Shown here: one piece after another, positions 48,079-61,842 of the stretch
Layout: every line of letters starts with the position of its first letter
How positions within the stretch are numbered: the first letter of the stretch is position 1
NCBI GenBank assembly: GCA_023159155.1
Contig: JAJNNX010000061.1
Span: 62,001-126,000 of the forward strand
DNA: 64,000 nucleotides
DNA from: Ustulina deusta
Taxonomy: Eukaryota; Ascomycota; Sordariomycetes; Xylariales; Xylariaceae
Direction of reading: 5' to 3'
Notes under the pieces: generated by a model
Databases searched by the model: none
The model's input: the letters and a program-made list of their open reading frames with translations, nothing else
What the model was told of the DNA's origin: nothing
Program-made: the position numbers and the translations under genes

Positions 48079-51000
48079 TATTGTAGCTGTCGTGGTCTAC
48101 CGCATGTGTTCTCTTCTCGTTCTGAGACAAGCCGGAGGGCGGGTGTCTGCGCTCACGAACAGAATTGGGTTGGTTGGTAACACTCGTCTAATGTGGTGGT
48201 AACAACGAAAAGGAGCAACTAGACATAAATGCGCAGGGATGGCGGCGGTGAGATGGAAAAATGAACAACAGTGAAGGAACGACAGGTGGCCAGAATTATG
48301 AACTTGGCCATCACAGCCTGTCAATGGATGTCATTCCAAGAATGGTCCCAAACAAACAAAGAATGGACGGGACTGAGCCGTCGAGGCGTCAAGAAGGTGG
48401 TCAGCTCGAGGCACCGAGCGAGAAGCAGAAGCGGCTTCGGATATTAGCCAAGGCTGGGTGCAACAGTGCACCTACCTTACGGGAGTGTGAGCAGCCAGGC
48501 GAGGATGGCAGGAAACGATCGTCAGCTCAAAAAGGGAGGTGATGGGCCGGAGACGGAGGAAGTCCGTGATGATCTAGTGTGGCTACGAAGTGGACTTCGT
48601 CTTGGCACAGGAGAATGCGCACTAATATGCAGAACGAATACGCTATTGCGGGATTCCCGTGCGAGATTGGGCGGGCAGTCGCGGGCAGGTGAGCAGGCTG
48701 GGGAAATTGGGCTATGGTTCGGAGAAAGCGCCGGTTGTCAAGTGACGATCACGAGAGCCTCGCTGGTAGAAAAGGAAGAAAGACGAGGTTCAACAAGCAA
48801 CTCCATAGGAAGAATGAAACAAGGCATTGGGGGAGACATCAAAAAGCAACAGCGCCAAGCACGGCAGAACATGAGGGTTAGGTTTAAATAAGAAGAGCAC
48901 GATCTACCTAGGTGTACGTATAGGTACTTGCTGGAAGGAGAGCGGGAAAAAAAACCAACACCACGAGCAGTGCCACGAGGTCTGCATAAGTATGTCTCTC
49001 TGGGTTAGATGCTTTGTACACTACGCTGCGCAATATCTGGGGAAACCGACAGACGCACGCACTGCTGTACACCGCATTAGTGTAGTCTCAGTTAAAATAA
49101 ACAAAATGGAATAAAACGTTCACTCGGTAAGCAAATCATTACTACCAGACTAGTGTAGTTCCGCAGTAACGTATACTGTATATGCGTAGTGTATGTGTCG
49201 CTCGACTTTGCCCTTTTTCACTTAATTTGGTGTTTGAGCGTAGCTGATGTGGGGAAATGTCTGACGATGATGGACGTTTGAGGGATTGGTTTTTCGGTAT
49301 TGTGGGGTCACAGTGATGTCACAACCTACATGGCTGGTACCACGGGTACACTACTTGCGGTTCACTTACTTAAATCAATGTCTTTGGTGTAGTTCCAGCG
49401 TACTATTGGACTATAACATTACGTACCTAACCATATGTATAATGCGCCCGAGTAGGTACTACCGAAGAGTGCCCGCCCAGGCACGTAGTATACCGAGACA
49501 GAAAACATCGTCTTCAATTGGGGATCAAGAACACTACCTATGCATCTGCTGGTATTTGGTATAGTATACATAACTAATACACTATTACTGTAAAAGCTCC
49601 TTCTTAACATACTAGTACGCGTCCTCAGACGCCCATGCACACAGGGTCCAGCCGATCATCCACATATGTCATTATTCCTTTGCATGCCTATTTCTGTCCT
49701 CAGGAGGATCATTCTATGGAGACGGTATACACGTGTAAAGAGGCCCTCCTTCTACGAGAGCCATGCCTCGTCAATCTGCTCACGTATCCGGCTCTTTCAT
49801 TGCGTACCCATTTAATGCACACTGATGGTAAAATCGAGCAATGTCGAGTGTAAATCCCAGACTGTAATGTCGTGATTCGCTCATACAGACAGGCATTGGT
49901 GATTATCAGATTTAGTGTACAGTAGTGTACGTTCCCATTCCAGCTCCGGGAATGTGGCCCCACGGCCGACCTCCTACCATTGGCCATACGATGGAGCCGA
50001 GGTCTCCTGTTCCCTGGAACCCCTGACATGATGAAACAAGCTAAAAAAAATTCATGCGACTTGTTTGGCTGCTTGTGTTCTGGCTGTCGAAGGACCCTTT
50101 GCTTTTTATTATGACGATTGCGATGGGTACCCATTTTAGCCATATTTTTCTTCTTTTTTGTCTTGATGAAAGGCCAAAGTGGATATGTTGAGCACAACCA
50201 ATCTAGCAGGCACCTCCTATTGATACGGACAGCACCACAGACATTTCAAGTCATGATGGTCCTTTGCAAGAGCTGGATGCGGTAGTATTGTCCCATCGTG
50301 TACCTACACTTCCACTTCACGATACAATAAGCTGCATGATAGGGGCGTCGACGATCTCGTAACATCAGGAGATGATCACGGGCGATCTCAGTCAGCCACC
50401 GAGCCACCGGCAACGTGTTGCTTCGCCGTTTGCGCAACTCGCTATCAAGTTGGTTGCAATCCTGTAAATCCATCCTCCAAGACTCGGCACTTGCCATCAT
50501 TTCTTTGTCCTGCAGTGCTGCAGCTTTGCCGACGGCGCAAAGAGGATTGTGCCTCAGGCAATGTCAGCCCTCATCCTCCTCTCTCTTGCTTTCGGCTCAT
50601 AGATCTGTCTGTCTGTGTGCCTGTCTGACCAACACGTAGGTATGTGCATTATATGCGGACAGGAAAGACAATCCATTCGTCGTCGAACCCTAACAACCCT
50701 CTCACGAAGTACAAATAGTACACCATGGGTGATACTAATGGTTTGTATACGCCGAGAAGCCGTTTCTGTGTAATCGGTCCTCCCTACGGCGATGACGGTA
50801 TCCAGAGACAGCCTCTTTCCCCTTTTGAATTGACCGGATCCTGATAAACAGGACTTCTTCCGTCCCATCTTGCCGTCTCTCGCTCTGCTGCATTTTTGCG
50901 AATCGCCTTGACCGTCTTGATCGACGCCCCCTACCAGACGGAAAATGCCCTTCTCCCAGCGGATTGGCCCAGTTGGCAGATGAAACACGGCAACTGGTCG

Positions 51001-53243
51001 CCTTGTGTGAAATCTTCTGGTCGCGGCCAATCGGCCTCATGGCTGCACACGCTCACCGATCGCCTGGGTTTACTGAACCAGTGTAGGTACATGTAGGACA
51101 TGCCATCATCCCGCTTATGTACCTGTGTTTGTATGGTAAGTAGAGCCGAATGCTTACTTCTTATTCACTCGCTGGGCGAGAAAGAGGCTTGGCTTGGCTG
51201 TAACTTGCGATTTTTTTTTTGCTCTTGTCTCGGTAGTACTTTTTATTCTTCAACTTATTGCGGGGGCTAGAAAGTCGGAATAATCATCATTACCATCAAC
51301 ATGCCGTATGACTATAATTAGTGCTTATTTTAGAAGCAGAAAAAGAATACCCTTCGACTACTTGGCCAGCCAGCACGATGAAGCAAGTAGTGTATAAACG
51401 AGCTACATTTTTGTTCACTCGAAACTAACATCTTTCGATAGCCATTGTATTACTTCCACGTACCTATTCAAAAACAAAACGCGAAATCGTCAAATCTCGG
51501 CTGCTTCAGTAGACTTGTAGCACTAATCTGTCGCCTGCCAGTCGCCATGTTACATATACTACGGTACCTAGACTAGATGACACGACGTTGGACCCCAATC
51601 CTCCAGTAGTGTACAATCGGCCCCCCAGCTACGCTCGCTCGACCAGGTCTTTTTCGACGCCGCCGAAAGACCCAAGGACAAGGACCAATCTAGGGCTGAC
51701 CTTCTTGGCCGAGGGATCAATAGATCTGGGGCGTTGTCAATATATATATGCGTGTATATCAAGTTGTCGATAATAACAATCAAGTTAAATAACCAGCCAG
51801 CCTTACATCGTATAGTATAATTAGGTAATTAATGGCACCGCACAAGCGGGATGAGTGCATTCTACCTAGGCACCCATTAACCAAGTTCTTCATCAAGATG
51901 CAACAAGACAAGACGGACAGAAAACTACATATTCGCATGCCATCAACCATAGCACATCCCGCCAAGACTAAAAAGGGAAATACCTACCGGGAAGAAAGAA
52001 GATGGGGGGATCACGTAAGATGTCGCCCCTTATCACTCACAGTCCTTACATACAATAGGAAAGAAGATACGAGGGACCGTGCATATATAACTAGGTAGTG
52101 ACCCCCCCAGTCACTCGCCTGTGACTACATTCCATCTCCCGACAACATCAATTATCCACCTAACTACCTACTAGTAGATTAATAAATATCGCCACCACCC
52201 CAACCCACAATGTTCCGCATTCGTATAGCAACACTGCATAATATGGCGTTCCATCTTGGCTAGGACTATTCAATATAGGTAAACTTACACTAGGCAAGTG
52301 GAGAGGGGACAGTTATGAGTACATGAGAATTGAGGCGTACTACGTGAGAGAGCGGGGGAAAAAAAAAAAAAAAAAAAGGCCGAGAGATTCATCTCCCAGA
52401 CAGAATCCCATCTCACCAAGATCACCGCTTACGGTGCCGCACCTCCACATAACGCTTCGTTCAAACCCAAAGTCGAGAGTGGACGACATATGGGTACAGA
52501 TTACATGCATGCCAGTGCCCTTCTAGTGTAACCCATAATATCATGCCAATCCAGGAGAGCTGAACAATCCCCTTGTTGGTAACGAATGCAAAGAACTGCA
52601 TGCATAGCCTCCAGTAATACAGAATAGGGGGGAGGCACTCATGTTACATCATGGATAACAAATTTAGATTTCTGATTGTCCATGTTCTTCTCAACTATCT
52701 AGTCATAAAAAAGCAATCAGGCACTTGGCTAGCGACCAGCTCTTGAAATACTATAATCTCCCGTCCGTTTCTCGCGGTTGGCTGCTTGAATAATATACAA
52801 GATGTATAAACGAGGTACTCTTCCTACCAGGTTTAAGACTGTGTGGAGGGAAAGAAAAATACCCTCTTCCGTTCTCCGATATAAATAAACATAACCGAAA
52901 CCTCAAAACCGGCCAACATAGATACAGGTTCCATCGCCCCTTGGCCCCTCCTCCGTGGCTGTTGGAAATAGCTACTAAATAAAACATGGGCGAATGTGAT
53001 TCGACGGAACTAGGCGGAATCAACAGAATATAGCATCTACCAGTCAGTCTCCTTTTCCTCATTAGGACATTCGCATTCCACAGGCCAACCAAAATCATAG
53101 CATAGCAAACAGATAAAACAACATGATAGGGGGTATATTATAAGCGGATAAAAGTAGAAAAAGCTTGACCTGAACGCCGGCCTGCTGCAAAGAAGGATTG
53201 AAAGACTGCTCTAGTCACAGCAGTGACGGGGAATTCATGCTTT
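48079..53243. other. Gene-poor region, 5.2 kb
   Basis: The left end is upstream DNA of the glycosyltransferase gene and is GC-richer, with purine-rich open frames up to 141 codons (48261-48891) that look like a leader rather than protein. The remainder is AT-rich with scattered TACCTAGG motifs (for example 48905-48913 and 51861-51869). The right end is the kinesin 3' flank. No gene is supported. Confidence 0.5.
52359..52377. repeat. Poly-A run of 19 nt
   Basis: An uninterrupted A run preceded by five G. It could be slippage or an old retroposed tail; nothing else supports the latter. Confidence 0.9.
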
Positions 53244-56127
53244 TCACATCGACGACTGCGCCTCCCCTCCTGCCGGCTGATCGTTTCGTGGCAGCTCAAG
53301 GTCAGGCTGGCTAAGATCCGTAATGCCGCCCGTTCTACGATCATTGACAACTCGAACACTGCCGCGAACGCCTCTAACAAGCTGACCAGATTCGACACGA
53401 TCTTGGATCATCTCGTCCAACATTTTACTCATTTCATCCACGCTTCGTTTCCGAACGGGCGAGTACCTCTTGATCTTCACAACGGGAGGATCCGGCAGCG
53501 CATCCTGTGGCGGGGGACTAATGGACTCTAAGAGGAGTGAGGAGCGGGCTTCGCTCCTTTGAGTGTCAAGCCCCTCGGCGGCATCCCTTGAACGAGCGGC
53601 GCTACGAAGTGCCGTCAACATTCTGTCTTTATCGTCCAACCTCGCCCGGAGTTCTGCGATTTCAGCATCTTTTTCCTTGATCAGTGCGGACACGCTATGA
53701 TCCTCACCAACCATGATACCCTTATTTGGCGTGGAAAAGCCTGCGGATGTCCGCGACGAGCTGGCTCGGCGAGCTTGGAGAAGCCTCTTCTCGAGTGTTG
53801 CAATATATCGGTTCTTGTCGGCAAGGTCGGCTTGCAATGATTGATTTTGAGCTTGCAAGGACGCTGTGCCATCGCCATACTCACCTACGTTATCCTCCTC
53901 TTCATTCGCAGTCGCTTCCTCGCCACTTGAATGACGTGCGCCTACCGATCTACGCCCTATTGTTGAGACTGACGACCCTCTAGAAGCCGTTCTCTCGAGA
54001 CCATTAGGCGTCGTGAGCGAAGTGCGGATCGAGCTTTGCGAGAAACGGTTATGTACCCCAAGCGCGCTATAGGTGCCGTTAGAATTAACTCCTGTTGATT
54101 TCGAGCTCAAGATCAGCCGGTTCAGATGGTCGATTCGTTCCTTTAGAGCTGTGCGTGCAAGCTGCATCTCCAAAATCTGCTCTTCGTGCCTTGCTTCAGC
54201 TTCTTTCTCCCTTGCGAGTTCCTCTTCTACATCCTTCTCCTTCTCCTCTTCTTCAGCCTTGTTATGGTTGGCCTTGGCTTGGGTATCAAGCTGTTGCCTC
54301 AGTTCAACGATCTCCATTCGATAACGTTCGAGGAGAACTCTTGCGCCACCTTCTCCACCGGCTCCTAAGTCTTCCTCCGCTCGTTTGGCGTGGCTGACAA
54401 TGCTGTTCTTCGCCCTGGAAGCGAACTTCAGTGTGTTAAGGGTTTCAGTTGCGTGGCTATTTGCAGAAGCAGTGCTTCCTGCGGCGCCGGTCTGGATGGT
54501 GCAGAGAATGCTTACAAGCGAATTCCCAGATAGCGCACCTTGCAATAATCTGGTTAGCTTGCTGTCTCTGTAAGGCAAATGCTTGCCGTCCTTATCCCCG
54601 CCCTTTCCTTCTTTCTCCTTGTGTTCTGAGAGCTTTGATATGACCGTTCCGAGGGTTAGCAAACTCTTGTTGATATGAGACCCTTCTTGGCGGCGCTCTT
54701 TCGATTCGGCAGCTTTCTCCGAGCCAGCCAGATCGATTAGACTCAGCGTGGATACACGAACACCGCTTGGGACCAGTCCTGAGCGTTTGCCTTCTGCGAC
54801 CGAGCCTCCTGGTAAACGCTCTCTACTTTCTACAACGATCTGCACAACCGCGTGACTGCGAGAGCTCCTGGCATTAAACTGTGTGCTTGCAGTCCTTCGG
54901 GCTTGGTCACCACGAGCAATTACCCTTAGTAACTGGGTGGGACTTTGTACGATCTCTTCTTTCAAAGGGGTCGCATAGACACCCCTTTTGCTGTCTTCTC
55001 GAAGCTTGATCTCTTCCTGAGCGCTTCCGGTTCCAGTGGCATTGGCTGTCGGCATGCTAAGAAGATCGTGTATCCTCTCGTTGTAGATCTCAAGATAGCT
55101 CACCCGAAGCAAAAATTCCCTGGACGGCGTTTCACGAATATAGGAAAATATGTCGGTTATAGCGAGCGGGATCACACCAGGAGACGAGGCGGTACCCTGC
55201 ATAGAAAATGTCTTCCCTGTTCCCGTCATACCATATGCGAATACTGTTCCATGATAACCTTCCATCACTCGGCGGACTAAGCGCTTTGCGATATGGTCGT
55301 ATACACGGCTATTGTCGTCGTGAGTCGTGAAAACATTATCTTTAAGCAGTTAGTAGAGCCGAATACTAAGGAGCGAAAGACTGACCATAGTAATAATCCC
55401 CTCCTTCACGTCCACGATATGCAACCAGCGACTTTCGACCGTCAACCATCCACTCCCCTTCCGTTTGGCCGTTACTGCCCCCAGCATCTGGTCTCACACG
55501 AATACTGACAAGGACATTCCCTTTACCATCTAATCCCTTAGAGGCACGGTTCTCCCTGGTACCAGACCCGTTCATTTCTGAAGGGTCGTCATACGTGGTC
55601 GCTGATGTCGAATAGGAATCCTGCGCCGAAGAGCTACGGCTTTGGGGAGGAGAGGCTACACTAATTAATCCGTCCGAGTGTCTCGTGCCAGCTCCGCCTA
55701 GCAGCGACTTGCCTTCTCCACCTCCGTTCAGCAGGCTTAGCGTTGTTTTAGATGTCGCCTGAGGAGTGCGAGCTCTCCTAGCTGGTGTGACGGTTCCGGA
55801 TAGCGGACTCGGAGGCAGACTCCCTGCTCGACTCGGAGGTTGAGGGAATGAGTTGATACTAACAGTTTTGCGAATGGATCTCCCGGCACTGTTCACTCCA
55901 GCACCTTTCGGGATCGGAAGAGCTCCAGTGGGTGCTGGAGACAAAGGAGGGCCACTATGTATAGATGCCGCGGATGGTGCTCTCAGTCCGCTTCTCGGCG
56001 TGCCTTGCGTTCTGCGAGGGCTTACGATTCCCCCGGTGCTCTTCCGACTCTTCGGCATGGGGAAGGCTGGAAGAGCAGTCGCCGGGGGATCGTCAGACCC
56101 CCGTATTCGCGGTAACGCGGTTGTCAT
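53244..56127 (-). CDS. kipA: Kinesin-7 motor, KipA/Kip2/Tea2 type
   Basis: Two exons, 56127-55386 and 55339-53244, give 945 aa. The intron is only 46 bp, with CTAAC and an AAG acceptor. The N-terminal ~200 residues are Ser/Pro-rich and basic, as in Kip2-type kinesins. The motor domain runs from VLVSIRVRP (about 206) to about 560. Its P-loop is GMTGTGKT (284-291), switch I NARSSRSH, switch II LIDLAGSE, and the microtubule-binding loop LPYRDSKLTRLLQ. Coiled-coil segments follow (MEIVELRQQLD; EEEEKEKDVEEELAREKEAE; LQADLADKNRYIATLEKRL), then a charged tail. In Aspergillus and yeasts this plus-end-directed kinesin carries cell-end markers and stabilises microtubules for polarised growth. P-loop Met in place of the common Gln fits this subfamily as I recall it. 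Confidence 0.94.
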
Positions 56128-58029
56128 TGTGGTCTAAAATCGGGAGGCCTGTAGCGCACAAGTTTGTGAGTTCGCGAGGGTGCGGTTTGCGTTTCACGCC
56201 TCCATGAGAGTGCCGGCGCCGATCGGTAGAAGTTGTGGAATGGGCTGTTGAAGTGCTAAATCGGGAACTCAAGCACAGGATAATGGACCAAATAAGACGT
56301 CTCGGCCCGCAATCATAGCCCAGACACTAATGATCGAAGTTCTCATAAAAAACGAATAGGTTGGGTTCGATCGACGGATTTACGGTGGAAGGAGCAAATG
56401 GGTTAACCGAGTTGCTGATTGGCTCAATTCGCAAGATTCGTCGAGTTGGGCAATAAGAACTGGGTAGACACAGAACTACAAGTGCGGGACCAAGACAGCG
56501 CGAGATGCAATTCTATCAAAAAAGATTAGATCAGTCAATCTTCAGGGACGGCAGCTGGAGGGGCACAGGCCGTGCTCTCTGGTAGCATGTGCAATAAAAT
56601 GGCCCGACAAGTTGAGGTTAGGGGAAAGATGGATGAACTCACGGGGAAGCGAAAGCTACTGAGAAAGTTAAGATGGGGAGTATCCGGCCGTGGTCGCCCT
56701 GGGGCAGCAAGGAACAACCCAAAAAGGCACAGGCTAGTCGGGGCTACACAACACCTAAGTCTAGGTTGAAGCTCCCTACAAAGACAGGCAGAGGGTGTGT
56801 GCCGATGGTTGGAACTCTTCCGTAAGACAAAGGGGATTTAGTCTCAGTCGGCGGTATGGAACGGATGCTTCCTTCTACGGTCGTATAACCTATTCCAGCC
56901 AAATTTCTTGCGCGAGGAGACGATTCAAAGGAAGGTCGTGAACAGTCGCATATATCACCGTAGTTTTTCTTTCTTGTTGTTGGTAGTTATCGGTAGCAGC
57001 TCGTTAATACCGCGTCCTGTTGGGTCGATGTAAAGAATGGAGATGGAGAGGGAGAGGTGGAGGGAGGCCGAGCGCAACAGGGAGTGGATAACTAGAGAAA
57101 AGAGTAAGTCGCAGCTGTCGAAGCCGCTTGCAAGCTCGAGCTGGTATGCAGGAGCCAAATGCGTTTGTCGCAGCCAGTAGCGACCGAAAGACTGACTCCG
57201 GGTAGGTAGCTCCTGCCCGCGAAAGTAAGGGATCCAGATAAGCAATCCGAGGTCACGATAGCGGCGGTAGTATGCGGGTGGCAAGGTGGTATGGTGCTCT
57301 ACACTACGTAGGTAGGGAGATAGAACATAGGCAGAATAATGATAATGCGCAACGTCAATAGGAACAAGTGCTACCAACACTGCCGGTAGTCGACCAAAAC
57401 TTTGGAACCTTGGAACCTTGGACCGGATGGGAACGAGATGGTGCCAAGTTTGGTGGCAGCCAGCAGATGCTTGAGCAGGGAGCACACGATACCTCTTCTC
57501 CATTTGTCTGCCCTTCACCCGCAGCCCTCATGTGGCTAATTTAGGGGTTGAGAGACAAGTTGGAGTCGGGGTTAATGCTCCAGATGTAATCTAATCTTGA
57601 CAGTAGGTAGTTAGTGTATGTATACACACACCACGAATGATGGACCGGCATGGATAGCAAGGACCTAACGGGATCAGTACCTTGAGGTGGAGGTAGCGTA
57701 GGTCCTATAGCGCTAATTATGCCCATTGAGGATTAGCGAGGAGGCACACTACACTACCTTGGTTGATAGTTATACCTATATACCGGTAGGTAGTATAGTT
57801 TACTCCCTACGCTAGAAGTACCGGTACCATCTGCTTCTCTCCAGTATCATCCGTCCAACCTGCATCGTTCATGAACTAGAAGTGAAAGTAAGTGGTGTAC
57901 ATGAGGATCTATATAGGTAAGCAGTAGTCTCTTCTATTCGCCCGCAACTCGACAATAGTAGCGAGCCGCTTACGCACTCGGATGAGCCTTGTGTTTAATA
58001 AGCAAACGCCTTTAACAAGACCTACACTA

Positions 58030-58104
58030 CCTACCTAGGTACTTAGGAGGTATACCTTAAGTAGGTACCTTTGATGGGTAGGCAGGTAGGTAGGTACCTA
58101 CCTA
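58030..58104. repeat. Clustered TAGGTA/TACCTA palindromes
   Basis: Within 75 bp there are TACCTAGGTA (58032-58041), TAGGTACCT copies and a perfect 18-bp palindrome TAGGTAGGTACCTACCTA (58087-58104). It is the densest instance of a motif scattered through the intergenic DNA of this window. Confidence 0.85.
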
Positions 58105-59020
58105 TGTAGGTTGTGTCCACGAACACGAGGCAATAGTACCTAACAACAGCCTTCGAATCCTCCCCGTAACAGGGAGGTACTTACAGTACTCAAGGCTGGG
58201 TTGATTTGGGTTTGCTTTCTAGTGTGCACTACTGCACTTCTTCTGTTCACCCGTATACACTACATGTAATCCACGCCAGCCTTTCACTACTGCACTGCAC
58301 TGGATGATCTTGCATCATGGCCAGTGGATCATAAATTTAGTGACCTGTACACTATAACCATCAACACCCGACCCCTGACCAGGTTCAATTTCCAACCGCG
58401 GCCTAACATCACCCAGTCCAACCAATCTCCGTCCATGAACCCTGTCCTCGCATCCTGCACAAATATTGGCCGACCCATACCAGGAAATGCTAGGTCGAGA
58501 ACCCCACGCTAGCCCGTAATCTGCACTGTTGTATTGTGTATATATGTATACATGCGTACTTTAATTTGTCGAATACCTACCTGGTATGTTCTGTACACAG
58601 ATTCGACCAGGTTTAAACACTGACGAGAATCTTGCAGATACCAGGTTAGATGCACCCAAGCGATTCTGAAAATATCATCAACGGTGGCATCGCCACAACG
58701 TGCGCAGCTTGATGGGACCATGAAGATATAGACAGCCGTTGGCATCGTCCTCCACGTGGCGATGATTTCGCTTCCTGGGGGAATCGGAAGGTAAATCGAA
58801 AACGAGCTGAACGGCGTCCAACGCCACTACACGCCACCATTTGCATCAGCCCAAAGAAAAAAAATTTCGAGAGAAGTCTGGCACAACATCCATAGGCATA
58901 GGGGGCGCTAGACAAGACGAACATGTCTAGCTGCAGGTCATCCATCTGTCATACCAGCCTTGACTTAAATAAACTGTTGCTTCTCCCAAGCCAAACATAC
59001 CTCAGGTAGGTGTACATTTC

Positions 59021-59041
59021 CAGCACGCAGCACGCAGCACG
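59021..59041. repeat. 7-bp tandem repeat, three copies
   Basis: CAGCACG is repeated three times without change in non-coding DNA. Confidence 0.85.
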
Positions 59042-61811
59042 CAAGGTTTGCATCAATAATAACTCCGATAACGGGTAGGATTAACGGCTGGTTTCCCCGC
59101 GATGCTACGCGCCACCACGCCTTCACGCCTTCTCGATATTCGCTAATATCCGTTGGTGGTGGTCGATGTGAGATTTTGGCATGGGGAATCTGCTGTAGTA
59201 GATACTACTTTGCAACGCCAGTAGGAGCTACAGGTGCAGTTGCAGTGCCATCATAAAAGCCAAGCTAAGTCTGCAAATGCAACCTTTCTACGCAGGTCCA
59301 ATGCCACTCATTTCGTGTGGATTGCTATACCCGGCAACGTCCCCGAATGTTCGTCGGCGTACTAGTCAGGGTACCGAATCAGGGAGCTATAAGTGGTGTA
59401 GTGTACGCTACTTACACTTCTTAGTGCGCTACACTATCAGGGGTCGAGGGTACCGAAGGAACAGAATGCATGCATGATTTGGACGAGTCATATCCGAGAA
59501 GTGTGAGAGGCAAGTCAAGCCATGCATTCGATCTTTTTACTGGCAGTGGCTGCAGTCCAGCCTTTCTTGTCACATTTGATCAGGTGGCAATCGTCAAGCG
59601 CAACGCTTGGCTGGCTGCTCTGAGCTGTCCTCCTCCACGCTGCGCCGAACGGGAGATCCGCCCGTTGGTGTCGTGTAACTGGTTGGCGTTGGTTGGCTGT
59701 GAACGCATCCCCTGTCCGCCTCGCATTGCAAATTTCCCATTCCAGCGCCACCATGTTCTTGGAATTGCTACTGTACATTACCCCGCTGTTGTGCTAAGAA
59801 GCTTGGCGACGAGAACTTTGTATATACACACATGCACCTCTTTAGCGATGATGAGCACCTATCTAGGTAGGTCTGTCATGGTGAATACACCATCATACCT
59901 ACCTTTATGCTACCTATTTGGAGTCGAGGCGGTGTACTCTGAAAACTTATGACCGCAACCCCGATCTTGCATCACGATGACGGTAGAGCAATTCACCGGG
60001 GGAGATGTGCATAGCCGCATTGATAACTCATCAAGGATCCTCGTTTCATTTTGCTCAAGGCAGACATCCCAGCACATTGCCTATCATGAATTTCCTTCCG
60101 CATGGTTGTCCAAGAAGTTTGCCATAGCTATCCCATGAGCTTGCGCTGGTGTACCAAACTGAGTGCAGTAGTTCAGCCCGCCACAAGAAAGGGGGCAGCT
60201 TTTGTGTTAAAGTACCTACCTACTGTACGCCGAGCTCGTCAACGTATCAAGCGATATTCTATCGATTGAGCTATAGCATATCAGATAAGACTTGGATCAC
60301 TTGGCCTCGCTGTGCACGAGAACAAAACAGCTATCTAGAGATACTAGCAGTAGATTCGGGACGAGGCCATATCCTGCACCTGACATGATTTCTCTAAGCA
60401 TGCCGTTATTGATGATTAGCCCATTTCTTTTAGGCTGTTGGGAATGTTTTGAAAACCCGCCGATATAACCAATATTATAATAGGTCTCAGTAGCAGATCT
60501 GTAGAGGCTGCTGAACACGTAATCGATAACCGTTAACCGCAAAATAAAGGCTGCGCCACAAGCCTTTTATTCCGAAGACAGGTAGCATTTGACAGTTCTA
60601 GCTGCCTTTGATGTTGTTGGCACTACCCAAAGTTGAAAGCTCCCGGGAATTTCTATCTGGGGGCTGCCACTCGTTTGTCGGTAAATGAGCGACGAGATAG
60701 GGAATATTTCATAGGCCCGTCATGTAAACTAAACAAAAGGAAGAAACATATCCAGGGTACTTTACATGCCGTGCACAGAGAGACCCGAGCTGACGAGGTT
60801 GTATCATGGAGTCTTAAGATTGTATAGGTAGTATATCGTAAGAGGCTTTATTCGTGTGCCTTGAGCACCGGGTTGTTAATCCTGGTTTGGAGCAATACAG
60901 AGAAAAATCGTGGTACCAAAAGATTAATCATTTTGAAGGAAAATATATAATACGTTTGCAATATCAACCATCGATAGAAAGTTCAAGACCATAATGCGTA
61001 GTACATATAAAGTGGCGGAATGCATCTCGAGTTCCCTACTGCTCTGCAGGTACACGGGCACTCATGCTATAATTACAGTATTATTAAATAGGTGAATAAT
61101 CCATTGTCAATTTTCACCAGGCTAGAATCCAAAGAGTAGTTTTGCCTCCCTAACCCGGCCGAGTCTCTCCGTTCCTACCAACATCACAGAAAGGAATGAG
61201 GGGATTCAGTTGACAACACGACAGCGGCAGCAAACAAACGTTGTGTAAGGCATTACGAGCACGCCGCCGTATCAGATATGATATTCGCGGAACACTATAC
61301 CTAATACCATTCCCCATATTAGCCATACCGACACCCCGGACAGGCTCCTTAATGTCCAGTTTCATGGGTCCCAATCGCACACGGCAACCCATCATTGGCT
61401 AGTATCCCGAGAGCAAGCTTCGTAGTAGGACTACACTACGGGACGAGTCTCGGGTACGGGTCTCGCCGGGACTTGCGTCAAAAGTGCCATCGGTGAAACG
61501 AGAAGCAGGGCGCTGTCCGATTTCCTGCCCGGAGCTTCGAGACCGAATGGGTAAGGATGCCGGTGCAAGTCGTCGGCAGCCGACGCAAGAATTGTAGGAG
61601 ACGGTAGTATCGGCTGATTGCTGTCATATACATATACATTCATGTACCTGTCTATGTGACATTCTATGGAATTCCTGGAAGCATCCATGTCCGTGCCGTG
61701 CCATTCTGTACCACAACAAGCAGGTAGGCAGCCCTACTCATTTTGGTCCAGAGCAAACTAACTACCTACCTACTTAGGTAAAAGTTGCCATTATGCATTG
61801 TGCTTCCGAAC

Positions 61812-61813
<2 letters not shown>

Positions 61814-61842
<29 letters not shown>
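61814..61842. repeat. Poly-C run of 20 followed by poly-A run of 9
   Basis: A C20 run directly joined to an A9 run on the plus strand, in intergenic DNA. Length is probably uncertain in the assembly. Confidence 0.9.

Noticed and set aside
48261..48891. Plus-strand frames of 93 and 141 codons upstream of the glycosyltransferase gene
   Set aside because: Gly/Arg/Gln-rich, purine-driven composition and a divergent promoter position; no conserved segment.
50554..51040. 158-codon minus-strand frame
   Set aside because: Arg-rich residues without any motif, with a comparable overlapping frame alongside; typical of chance.
52359..52377. Poly-A run as the tail of a retroelement
   Set aside because: No reverse transcriptase fragment, internal promoter boxes or target-site duplication are visible next to it.
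59470..59952. 160-codon open frame on the plus strand
   Set aside because: Composition is unbiased, there is no domain or motif, it crosses a TAGGTA-type element, and no splice partners are evident.
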